NCBI RefSeq assembly: GCF_023822065.1
Contig: NZ_CP084930.1
Coordinates: 2,744,001 to 2,808,000, forward strand
Length of the DNA stretch: 64,000 bases
DNA from: Sphingomonas morindae
GTDB lineage: Bacteria; Pseudomonadota; Alphaproteobacteria; Sphingomonadales; Sphingomonadaceae
Reading direction: 5' to 3'
The notes under the pieces are model-generated. The model was not told where the DNA came from. It worked only from the letters and a program-made list of their open reading frames with translations, and did not search any database. A program made the position numbers and the translations under genes. Shown here piece by piece: positions 56,609 through 64,000 of the stretch (positions are counted from its first letter, which is position 1; the number at the start of each line of letters is the position of its first letter).

Positions 56609-58479
56609 CAGTAGAGCTGCTCCAGAAGGGGCCGCTGCGGCGGCGCCGCCACGGCAACTCTGCGAGCCAGGACCGCCATTTGCTGTGATTCCCCACGGCT
56701 GCCGTCAAGTTGGCTCAGCTCGCTAAACGCATCAACCTTTCTGTCAACAACAAAGCCGGCGGCCACGAGCGGGGCCTTGAGCAATGCGATCCGCTCCGGT
56801 GCCTTGACGCCTGCGCGTGGATCCGCCACGGCCCAAACTGGACGGTGTCGCTCGATCACTGGTGCCAGATCATCGCCGATGATCCCGAGCACGAGATGCC
56901 CCCCCAAATTCAAAGCACGATGCGCCGTGCGTACCACAAGATCAAGATCGGCGTCGAAATCGTCGGCGGTAAGCGACACCAGCACCGCATCATACGCACT
57001 GGGCGGCGCGGTGGAGCATGCAGCGACACTCAACGCATCGACGCGGCCGTTCCAGGCGAAGCCCTGCTCCACGACGGCGATGTCGGCGCTGCGCAAGCCA
57101 ATGGCCAATAATCGCCCGCCCTCGTCGCCGAGCGGCAACAGCCGCTCGCGCCACCACAGCGTCGCCTGCGCTTCGCCGGAGAGCATCGTCGCGCGCACAG
57201 TTTCCTCAATCGCCGGCTGTGCCGATTTCGGCAAGAAGCGAGCGGCGCGTGCGCGTGCCGCCAATGGCGCCGTCGAGGCCATTGTCTCCCGAATGGCCGT
57301 ACTATAGTCACTGACAAATTTCTCTAAAGACAGGGCTTCACGGGCAAAGGCGGCAGCATTCTGCTCGTAGCGCTGCTGACGTGCAGGGTCCGCAAGCACG
57401 GGCGCCAACGCCGCCGCCACCCCGGGGCCATCCATGTGCGTCGGGGTGATCTTGATCAGTGTAGAGTCTCGATATTCGGCATAGACGCCTATGTCAGTGA
57501 CCGCAGCGCAGCATCCGGCGCCAAGGCCGTTGGTCAGCGTTCCCGAAGTTTCCCCAAAGCTGGGGAAACGCAGGTTCATGAGAATATCGCAAGCAGCCAG
57601 ATAATCGACCATATCCTCATCGGCGACATAATCGCGCAGAAGGACATTGTCGCTGAGACCGCGCGCGGCGACTTCCCGTCGCAAATCCAATTCGCTCGGC
57701 CGATGCTCCCCGGCGACAACAAAGAGCAGATCGGGATGGCGCCCCCGCAACACGGACACGGCATCAAGAGTCGCGGAGATCTGCTTGGCGCGCGTTACAA
57801 AGCCGAGCGACATAAGGATTCGCGCACGGGCAGGCAACCTCAGCTTGCGCCGCGCGGTGGCACGCGCGACGCGCCTGTCGTCACGCGACTCGGCGCAGTC
57901 CGCCCGTGACGGATGCTCGATCTTGTAGACCGGTCGCCGTTCTGGAAGCGCGGATAGCCGCAGCTTGCCGAGCAGTGAATGGGTAACTAGCGCGCGCGCA
58001 TGCTGACCGACAAGCCCCAGCATACCGAATTCGGAGTGGGTTATTGGCGACTGCGTGCCGAAGAGAGAAATATCGCTTGCGACGATGGCGCCAGGATGGC
58101 CGTGCGCTTCAATCATCGCCTCGCGATACGCGGAGCCGTGAACCCCGTCCGGAAAGGCAAGCGCCATCATGTGCTGAAGCGAAAGATCGTGCACGGTGAC
58201 AAGGCCGGGTGCCTGCACCATGTCGGGTAGCATGTAATGATGATCGGCATTGTTGCCGATCTGATAGATATGAAGCGAATTTTTCCAGCGCGGTCGCTGC
58301 AGGCGATATTGCATGCGACGCACGTAGCGAACATCGTCCGGCGGCGGCGGCGCGCCGTCGGCAATCACGCATAGGATCTCGAACTCGTCCGCAAGCGCTG
58401 GAAGAAAGCTGTAGCTGTAATCGGCGATCCCGTTGCGCACCGGAGGAAGCGGTGAGAAGAAGATGATCTGAGCGGTCAT
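56608..58479 (-). CDS. GT4 glycosyltransferase fused to a methyltransferase-like domain
   Basis: 623 residues. The GT-B part (1-410) has PLPPVRNGIADYSYSFLPAL, VTVHDLSLQHM, ILMSLGFVTRAKQ, FVVAGEHRPSELDL and CDILMNLRFPSFGETSGTLTNGLGAG with the GT4 EX7E-like region. Residues 430-610 look like a degenerate class I methyltransferase: GGRLLAIGLRSADIAVVEQGF at the cofactor position, AYDAVLVSLTADDF, and RAHRALNLGGHLVLGII. Typical G-rich motif I is weak. Only one base between it and the next gene. Sugar and acceptor are unknown. Confidence 0.83.
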   Translation of the reverse strand: MTAQIIFFSPLPPVRNGIADYSYSFLPALADEFEILCVIADGAPPPPDDVRYVRRMQYRLQRPRWKNSLHIYQIGNNADHHYMLPDMVQAPGLVTVHDLSLQHMMALAFPDGVHGSAYREAMIEAHGHPGAIVASDISLFGTQSPITHSEFGMLGLVGQHARALVTHSLLGKLRLSALPERRPVYKIEHPSRADCAESRDDRRVARATARRKLRLPARARILMSLGFVTRAKQISATLDAVSVLRGRHPDLLFVVAGEHRPSELDLRREVAARGLSDNVLLRDYVADEDMVDYLAACDILMNLRFPSFGETSGTLTNGLGAGCCAAVTDIGVYAEYRDSTLIKITPTHMDGPGVAAALAPVLADPARQQRYEQNAAAFAREALSLEKFVSDYSTAIRETMASTAPLAARARAARFLPKSAQPAIEETVRATMLSGEAQATLWWRERLLPLGDEGGRLLAIGLRSADIAVVEQGFAWNGRVDALSVAACSTAPPSAYDAVLVSLTADDFDADLDLVVRTAHRALNLGGHLVLGIIGDDLAPVIERHRPVWAVADPRAGVKAPERIALLKAPLVAAGFVVDRKVDAFSELSQLDGSRGESQQMAVLARRVAVAAPPQRPLLEQLY

Positions 58480-59609
58480 CAGGCGGCCTCAATTGCCCGC
58501 TGCGCGGCACGTGTCAGAATCGTGGCGAATGTACGGCTTTGCGCCTCGCTATAGCGATTGAAAACTGCGCGAGACGCATTGGCAAGCTCGGCCAGATCGC
58601 CGAACGATGTAAGCTGCGCCAATGCCTGAACCATCTCATCCGTGTCTGCGCAGCGATGCTCGGGCACGTCGGTCGCGATTCCGCCCATACCATCCGCCGT
58701 CGAGATCAGCGGCCGCCCGAAAGACAAACACTCCACGCTCTTGATCTTCAATCCGCTACCGCTGACATTCGGATTAAGGACGAGATCGACGGCGCTGTAG
58801 AAATCCTGGACTTCGTCGACGACGCCGAGCGCTTGGATCCCCGCCTGCCCATGCGAGACCCTCGCCGAAACCCGGCCGCCGACGAGCAGTTCGACTCGTC
58901 CGAGAACATCCGGCCGTCGCTTCAGCGAAGCGATCAGCGCCGCGAGCGATAGACGATTGCTTGGATTGTCGCTAGCAAGATAGCCTACCTTGATCTTGCC
59001 GCTACCGCGGCGCGATGCGAGAAAATTGGCTGGGACGAGATGACCGATCGTGATCACCGGGCGACTGGTTCGAGTGCGAAGGACCTCGGCTTCCTCGTCT
59101 TGAATGGCAATGACTGCATCTGCCCGATCAAGCCCGCGGCGCTCCTCCTCGGCACTGCAATAGAACCAGGTGGGAGCGAGACCTTGTGCCTGTAGCAGCC
59201 GCTGCCGCTCGCCGAAGACATCGTGCGTATCGATAAGCCGATAAGTCGTGCTCGGCACGGCCGTTAGGGCGCGTGAGATCCAAACATAGTTGGTGATTGC
59301 CAGGCCAAAATGCCATCGGGTGCAAAGCTGCCGGACAGCCTGTTCAAGCTCGATACCGCACCAGTCATCAATATCATACCCATCGATACCACGCAGTCGC
59401 TTTGGCTGATTGAGTGGTACGTAGTAGAAATAATCCCACCGATTAGTCATGATAGTGCGCTGTCGCTCGGTCAGTCCTTCATGACCATAATAGACAAAAT
59501 GCACCTTGACTCCTCGCGCCTGCAGGAGGTCGCCAATCCTCCCAATTCGACAAGAATTGCCTTGATCCGAAGGGTCGGAAGGGATTGGCGTGACGATGAG
59601 GGCGTGCAT
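58479..59609 (-). CDS. Glycosyltransferase, GT4-like
   Basis: A 376-residue protein with GT-B architecture: MHALIVTPIPSDPSDQGNSCRIGRIGDLLQ as the N-terminal acceptor lobe, LIDTHDVFGERQ and IAIQDEEAEVL in the middle, then the donor lobe with KVGYLASDNPSNR, VELLVGGRV, GVVDEVQDFYSAVDLVLNPNVSGSGLKIKSVECLSFGRPLI. The latter is the nucleotide-sugar binding region of GT4 enzymes. Stop overlaps the following gene by one base. Linkage unknown. Confidence 0.87.
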   Translation of the reverse strand: MHALIVTPIPSDPSDQGNSCRIGRIGDLLQARGVKVHFVYYGHEGLTERQRTIMTNRWDYFYYVPLNQPKRLRGIDGYDIDDWCGIELEQAVRQLCTRWHFGLAITNYVWISRALTAVPSTTYRLIDTHDVFGERQRLLQAQGLAPTWFYCSAEEERRGLDRADAVIAIQDEEAEVLRTRTSRPVITIGHLVPANFLASRRGSGKIKVGYLASDNPSNRLSLAALIASLKRRPDVLGRVELLVGGRVSARVSHGQAGIQALGVVDEVQDFYSAVDLVLNPNVSGSGLKIKSVECLSFGRPLISTADGMGGIATDVPEHRCADTDEMVQALAQLTSFGDLAELANASRAVFNRYSEAQSRTFATILTRAAQRAIEAA

Positions 59610-59628
59610 CGGCGATGTGCGTCCGCGA

Positions 59629-61314
59629 TCAATGCTGTGCCAGAATCGCGAGATCGCTCACCGCCGCGCTGAGCAGTCTGCGATCCTCGGACGAGGGCTG
59701 GCTAGCGTCGGCAGTCAATTCGATCAAGTGCAGCGAGGGACCCCCGGCGGAGCGGCGAGGCACGGCGATGTCCACACGCCATCCCGCACCGAATTCGGCC
59801 TCACGAGCCGTCTCGCCCTGCGAGATCAAGCGACCGCGCAGGCTCGCCTGGGCCCGCTCGTTGAGCATGAATGGCCCACTTACGCGCAGCAGATGATCCG
59901 CCGAACGATCCGCGATACGGGCGAGCAGCAGGCCGCGGCCGCTCATCCATCGAAAAGCGAGCCCTTCGCCGGTTTGCTCCCGGCCGTAGAAGCCGGCCAA
60001 CGTGACATGATCGTCGAGCGTGCGCGCCCCGCCGCTGCGATGGTTGGCGCCGCTCGCGATGCGGACGGTGGCCACGGCGAGCGACGCGGTGGCGGCTTCA
60101 CCGCCGAGATCGACTTGATCTTCGACCGGGCAGACCAGTTCCAGCGACAGGGAGCCGCTCGGGTTGAGCACGGCGCGCGGTATGACCGCAAATGCCCGCC
60201 ACGGGGCGTGGCTTTGATCTACCCATAGCGAAATTGGGTGGCCATTAGCCAGGATTTGCAGAGCGCGCGCCGCTTCTGGCGATGCGGCCGCGCTGCCGCG
60301 GATCTCAAGAAAGGCATCCTCGGTTGCGCTGATCTCGGTCGCGATCAATGCGCGCTCGTGAAACCAGCGACCAAGCGCCCCCGTCGCACTCGCTGGAAGC
60401 CAGCCAAGACCGCTGACGCCGTCCTTCAGCGCGATCAACGTTTCCATCGGATGCGCGTGCATCGCGTCGGCACTGGGCTCGCTGCCTGTACATTCCAGCC
60501 AAAGCGCCGCCATCTGGCGTTCTAGCGCGATCCGCTGTCCCTGCACCGCCGCGTCCACGCGCGGCATCACCATGCCGTAAAAGTGCCGATGAACGTCGGT
60601 GCGGATCGCGCGGCCAAGCTCTTCCACCGTTGTGGTGAGGCTGAGAAGGCCTTGTTCGAGACGGGCGAGGCGCTGCTCGATCGTGTCGCCATGCGAAGCG
60701 CTGAAGACGATTGGACTGCCCTCGAAGTCGCGCGCATCATCGCGGAGCCGGACGTGCACGGTCGCGACCTTCCCGTCGAGCAGACCCACTGGCAGTGGGA
60801 TGGAAAAGGGCAGATCGATCAGCGCTTTCCCGCCTGAGCCCCGCCCAGCCGGGCGGCGAACCTCGCAAAGAGCGAATTCTCGCCCGCCCGCGGCCGCGCT
60901 GACGGTCAGCGGCAAGGCGTCGGGGTTAACGTTGCGCAAGAAGCCGCTTATCACTCCACCCGAAAGAATGATCTCGCCGTCGGCCGGCACTAGCGAGTCC
61001 TCGACGTCCTGCGGCTCCGTCAGTACCCACTCGAATTCGTCGATCGGCTCTCCTGTGACGAGACGGGCGCGAAGAGTAACCGGCGCCTCGAGCAGCAGAC
61101 CAGAGTTTACATTCACGACAAAAGACTGAGCCGTCTCCTCGGCGTCGATGGTGGCGAGCAAGAGCCCGTTCGCGTAAAGCTGGATTGCGGAGGGCGCTTT
61201 GCATTGCCCATAAAGAACGCCACGACGCAGGCTGTCGATCTTTAACTCGGCCGTTTCAATGAGCCTGTGCGAGGCAGTCGGAGCACGATCTTCGGTGTTA
61301 AAGGCCGCACTCAT
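59629..61314 (-). CDS. Large unknown protein of the glycan operon
   Basis: 561 residues, not recognised. It begins with a beta-rich half (residues 15-200: IQLYANGLLLATIDAEE, VTLRARLVTGEPIDEFEWVL, LPLTVSAAAGG). A predicted coiled coil follows near 210-235 (TIEQRLARLEQGLLSLTTTVEELG), then another beta-rich half (DAFLEIRGSAAA, ALQILANGHPISLWVDQS). No signal peptide or catalytic motif is seen. Start 61314; the upstream frame is open but lacks a good start. Possible polysaccharide-binding or assembly protein, by context only. Confidence 0.72.
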   Translation of the reverse strand: MSAAFNTEDRAPTASHRLIETAELKIDSLRRGVLYGQCKAPSAIQLYANGLLLATIDAEETAQSFVVNVNSGLLLEAPVTLRARLVTGEPIDEFEWVLTEPQDVEDSLVPADGEIILSGGVISGFLRNVNPDALPLTVSAAAGGREFALCEVRRPAGRGSGGKALIDLPFSIPLPVGLLDGKVATVHVRLRDDARDFEGSPIVFSASHGDTIEQRLARLEQGLLSLTTTVEELGRAIRTDVHRHFYGMVMPRVDAAVQGQRIALERQMAALWLECTGSEPSADAMHAHPMETLIALKDGVSGLGWLPASATGALGRWFHERALIATEISATEDAFLEIRGSAAASPEAARALQILANGHPISLWVDQSHAPWRAFAVIPRAVLNPSGSLSLELVCPVEDQVDLGGEAATASLAVATVRIASGANHRSGGARTLDDHVTLAGFYGREQTGEGLAFRWMSGRGLLLARIADRSADHLLRVSGPFMLNERAQASLRGRLISQGETAREAEFGAGWRVDIAVPRRSAGGPSLHLIELTADASQPSSEDRRLLSAAVSDLAILAQH

Positions 61315-61694
61315 CGAATGTCCCTGTTTCCTGCAAGTGACTCTGGCATAGTCGCTCGCCCGCCACCGCGCAATGAGGATCACCATCGAGTCGGTTGATT
61401 TGAATCCCGTCCATCCGCTCGACGGCCCCTGTCCACGCGTACTCAACAAGACATTTCCATCTAATGGCCATCAACGCAGACCCGACTGCACAGACCGCAT
61501 CTAGTCGGCGCTTGGTGCTTAGGAGGTACGCAGTTAGAACCTCGCGCTATCTTGCACGAAAATCTGGCATGACTGGTTGAAACCGACAGCCGATCAAAGG
61601 GAGTGTGGCGAGCTGCGATGCCTGAAGGCCTACCGCGGCGCTCCTTATGAGAGGGATGGTCATGGGGCGCCGCATCGGCCTCGCCCGTGAACAT
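61315..61694. other. Gap in the glycan operon without a convincing gene
   Basis: A 380-base interval. A 77-codon minus-strand frame (61461-61694) starts at the methyltransferase stop, but its product is a Cys/His/Arg mix without hydrophobic pattern and has no ribosome site, so I do not call it. The base composition is like the neighbouring genes. It may hold a promoter for the downstream genes or the remains of a lost one. Confidence 0.4.
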
Positions 61695-62297
61695 CTAGCC
61701 AGCGACGTCCTTGATCGCGATGCAGGCCATGCCGCCGTGCCAATGCTGGGAACGGTAGACTTCGATCTCGCGGAAGTCATTACGTTCAAAGAAATCGAGA
61801 TTGAACCTGCGAACATGGCCCATGGTGAGGGCGACTTCGGCGAAGGGGCAGGCGATGACGACGTGGCGACGAGCAACCGCCTCCAGATCAGCCAGGAAGT
61901 GCTGCGGGTCGTCAACATGTTCAATGGTGTGGCTTGACAGTACGATGTCCCAGCTGCGCTCGCCTTTGAGGCTTTCGACGTCGCGCGCGATGTAGTTGAT
62001 ATCGGGATATTCCAGCGCCGCCAGCCGTAGCGCCTCCGCATCGAGATCGAGTGCCGTGACGCTATTGAGTTTGAGCCGGGCGAACGAATTCGGATGATGG
62101 ATGGCGCGCAGCAGCGCGGTGCCGGCAGCGGTGCGGGCACCAACATCAAGCATGTCAAATGCCTGCTGGCCCTTGATGTGCCGCGATATGAAAGAAGCGA
62201 TATCGCTGTAGAAGGACAGGCTCTGACTGTCGCAGCGAAGCTTGAGCTCGGCTTCGGCGTTCAGTTCGGCAGCTGCCGGCTGGAAGATCGCGGTCAT
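61695..62297 (-). CDS. Class I SAM-dependent methyltransferase
   Basis: A 200-residue cytosolic methyltransferase. Motif I is DMLDVGARTAAGTALL, motif II TALDLDAEAL, motif III YIARDVESL, and motif post-I LSSHTIEHVDDPQHFLADLEAV is typical of the UbiE/Methyltransf_11 type. It should methylate a sugar or lipid made by this locus; substrate unknown. Start 62297 overlaps the WcbI gene stop by four bases. Confidence 0.87.
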   Translation of the reverse strand: MTAIFQPAAAELNAEAELKLRCDSQSLSFYSDIASFISRHIKGQQAFDMLDVGARTAAGTALLRAIHHPNSFARLKLNSVTALDLDAEALRLAALEYPDINYIARDVESLKGERSWDIVLSSHTIEHVDDPQHFLADLEAVARRHVVIACPFAEVALTMGHVRRFNLDFFERNDFREIEVYRSQHWHGGMACIAIKDVAG

Positions 62298-63157
62298 GAT
62301 GCTGTCTCTCGCTGTAGGTCGGGAACAGAGTCGTAGAATCGGAAGAAGGCTTCGATGATCTCTCGGTCATCGATATAGACCCTGGTCGGAGCATGCTCCA
62401 AGGGCCGCCCAAGCACGGGACGATCGATGCCGACGAAAGAGCCAGCCTGGAGATGCCTTAGTCCCCCGAATTGCGCGACTGCCGGATGAAGAGGAAGATG
62501 GATTCGCGAGAGACTGTACGTGCAATGGCGCTCCCTCAGACGCGACCCGTCAGCCTTATCGATGAGGCGCGCCGCCAACTCGAGTAGAACATCATTAATC
62601 GGATGATTGGGCGTGTAGAAAAGCTTGCGGTGCGATAAATTATTAGCGATGAAATCACTGATGATGATGTCGAGTCCGTTTTCGCGCTCCTTTAGCGCGG
62701 CAAGAGAAGCCTCGATGGCGTTGGGGTAAACGTCCAGATAAGCGTCACTCCGCCATCGAGCCGTGGTTTCAAACGCGGTCAGCCCATTGCGATAGGCGTT
62801 CAGGACGAACATGGAATGATAGTCGTCCATCGGTCCGACAAGTTTGCCTATCTCATCCAAATACACATACTCGATATCGGGAAAGTAGCCCGCGAAATAG
62901 GCATTAGGCCAGCTGATGCAGCAATGCGCCCTTTGTTTCAGCGATGAGGTTCTGACAAAGTCCAGAGGATAGGAGTCCGTAACCCGCTGCGCGAAGACGA
63001 AGTCGCTGCTGGCGGCAAGGGCCGTGACTTCAGCCCGATGAGCCTCGGTCATCTCGAAAACCGGTGGCAGGCGGGTGATTGCCCAATCCGTATGCTCGAT
63101 CAGGATGGCCTCGATCAACTGCGCTTGACAATTTCCAATTACGACGGCGCTGGGCAT
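62294..63157 (-). CDS. WcbI-family polysaccharide biosynthesis protein
   Basis: A 287-residue protein starting MPSAVVIGNCQAQLIEA. The GNCQA motif at 8-12 is the mark of WcbI, a capsule protein that binds coenzyme A and is thought to be an acyltransferase. It also has DFVFAQRVTD, YPLDFVRT and FYTPNHPINDVLLELA, which fit the family pattern. The probable role is to acylate the glycan. It overlaps the methyltransferase gene by four bases and follows the partial unknown gene by 14 bases. Confidence 0.8.
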   Translation of the reverse strand: MPSAVVIGNCQAQLIEAILIEHTDWAITRLPPVFEMTEAHRAEVTALAASSDFVFAQRVTDSYPLDFVRTSSLKQRAHCCISWPNAYFAGYFPDIEYVYLDEIGKLVGPMDDYHSMFVLNAYRNGLTAFETTARWRSDAYLDVYPNAIEASLAALKERENGLDIIISDFIANNLSHRKLFYTPNHPINDVLLELAARLIDKADGSRLRERHCTYSLSRIHLPLHPAVAQFGGLRHLQAGSFVGIDRPVLGRPLEHAPTRVYIDDREIIEAFFRFYDSVPDLQRETAS

Positions 63158-63171
63158 GACAGGAGTACTCG

Positions 63172-64000
63172 TTATTGGTCGAGAAAATTTGAGAAAAGCA
63201 ACGATGACAACGCAACTCCAAGCATTTCGTCAGTGGTTGAGCGGCCCCCACCGGGTTGAAGAACCGGGCCGAGGTGAAAGTCGATCATTAGCGGCTTGGC
63301 CGCGCGCCGGCTACGGAGTGGAAGCGCGAGAGGTACGGAGAGGTACACTGTATCCTCGGTGCCTCGATTGACGATCATCTCATCAAAGTGCAGCTCGCGA
63401 TCGATTGACACGGACAAGCGACGGTGGGCGCCATCGGCACCAGGAAGATAGACAAGGAGCGCAATTGTCATCTGCTCGGCATTAGCCCAGCCCAGACTAG
63501 ACGGAAGTGTGCAGCGCGCTGAGGCAGCGGTCGACCATGGAGAAACTTGAGTGTCGAGCTCCCAGCCGCTGTCCAGAAAGGCTTTGGCGACGCTGTCATT
63601 CTCGAATGTTATAAGCGGAGCTTCGGGCGAGAGGCTCGTGTTGAGCGCTGCGCTTCGGCGGCGGAGTTGATGGGTCAAGGCGGCAAGCGCCTCCGCTGCC
63701 GCGAGCGCCTCCGCTGCCGTATCTTCCGCACACGCGGAGGGTCGGCGACGATCCGCCTCAATTGCAGCGCGTCGAGCGGCAACTGTCTCATGGACGCGAA
63801 GGCGTATTTGGGTCACCTGCGCGGCACGGGCCATGATGTCGGGACCGCCGGCATCGGCCGCGGCATCATGCGCAAGCGCATCAAGCAAAACGTCAGGGCG
63901 ATTTTCAAAAGGTGCGGCCGCAAGGATTGGCGCCAGATCCGGCAACATCAGCGACGCAGCCGTTTCCCGATACACCGCGAGTCCCTCCTCTACGGTATCG
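63172..64000 (-). CDS. Unknown glycan-locus protein, 5' end outside the window
   Basis: The open frame reaches the window edge without a stop; the codons from 64000 to 63976 read DTVEEGLAVYRETA in frame, which look coding, so I take the gene as partial. About 275 residues are seen: a helical Ala-rich part with RAAQVTQIRLRVHETVAARR and a run of AEALAAAEALAAL, then a beta-rich C-terminal half with GWELDTQVSPWSTAASARC, MTIALLVYLPG and LGVALSSLLF. The latter resembles the C-terminal half of the 55.5-56.6 kb protein. A tandem 12-base repeat near 63697-63719 makes the Ala run. Confidence 0.65.
   Translation of the reverse strand, partial: DTVEEGLAVYRETAASLMLPDLAPILAAAPFENRPDVLLDALAHDAAADAGGPDIMARAAQVTQIRLRVHETVAARRAAIEADRRRPSACAEDTAAEALAAAEALAALTHQLRRRSAALNTSLSPEAPLITFENDSVAKAFLDSGWELDTQVSPWSTAASARCTLPSSLGWANAEQMTIALLVYLPGADGAHRRLSVSIDRELHFDEMIVNRGTEDTVYLSVPLALPLRSRRAAKPLMIDFHLGPVLQPGGGRSTTDEMLGVALSSLLFSNFLDQ

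Noticed and set aside
61461-61694. 77-codon minus-strand frame next to the methyltransferase gene
   Set aside because: No ribosome site, no hydrophobic or motif pattern; the Cys/His content looks like chance.
63690-63725. Short tandem repeat considered as a CRISPR or satellite
   Set aside because: Two copies of about 17 bases with a partial third, in frame and coding an Ala-rich helix; no spacers.

Overview
The window is dense, GC-rich chromosomal DNA (most genes end codons in G or C, and long antisense frames stay open). Gene content and protein sequences point to an alphaproteobacterium of the Sphingomonadales: a Shemin-type 5-aminolevulinate synthase, an SspB ClpXP adaptor, the acidic zinc-ribbon TIGR02300 protein, a solitary TonB-dependent receptor, and agmatine deiminase with N-carbamoylputrescine amidase. 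The family assignment is inference from sequence character; no database search was possible. About 70 protein genes, two tRNAs and several hairpins can be supported. No CRISPR array, insertion sequence, integrase, rRNA or replication origin was seen. Layout, first half. 1-9 kb: an NRAMP-like transporter, tRNA-Lys, folK, a family-5 uracil-DNA glycosylase, the aguA-aguB putrescine pair, rpsD with a textbook terminator, a small chorismate mutase, and the rpiB-glyA-nrdR-trmJ operon. 9-19 kb: an outer-membrane phospholipase A with a large N-terminal extension, hemA, murI, the plsY-dprA-queG run, an adenosine-kinase-like sugar kinase and an amino-acid permease. 19-23 kb: hisB-hisH-hisA-hisF-hisE plus a HIT protein. 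23-34 kb: sspB, topA, the coaBC-dut-moeB-dsrE overlapping operon, dnaE, and aroA-cmk. 34-40 kb: TIGR02300, tRNA-Ala, a sulfite-oxidase-like protein, a DUF6496 protein, a TonB-dependent receptor and a stress-type short-chain dehydrogenase. Layout, second half. 40.8-46.4 kb is a tightly overlapping respiratory cluster: c-type cytochrome, oxidase subunit II with fused heme c, subunit I, a short subunit III-like protein, a 3-helix protein, a CtaG-like assembly factor and a second cytochrome c whose gene carries an apparent one-base frameshift. Subunit I keeps all heme and CuB ligands but lacks the signature residues of both the D and K proton channels. This is the most striking biochemical anomaly here. 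From 49.4 kb to the right edge lies surface-glycan DNA: rfbB, rfbA and a UDP-HexNAc dehydrogenase make nucleotide sugars. After msrA and an aspartyl hydroxylase comes a minus-strand block (54.3-64 kb), less GC-rich and with more mixed codon use. It holds two glycosyltransferases (one fused to a methyltransferase-like domain), a methyltransferase, a WcbI-type capsule protein, an alpha/beta hydrolase fused to TPR-like repeats, and three proteins of unknown function, two with what looks like a common C-terminal beta-sandwich. This block looks laterally acquired or fast-evolving and is the best candidate for an undescribed glycan system. Many convergent gene pairs are separated by long, nearly perfect GC hairpins without U-tracts, several of which include the two facing stop codons.
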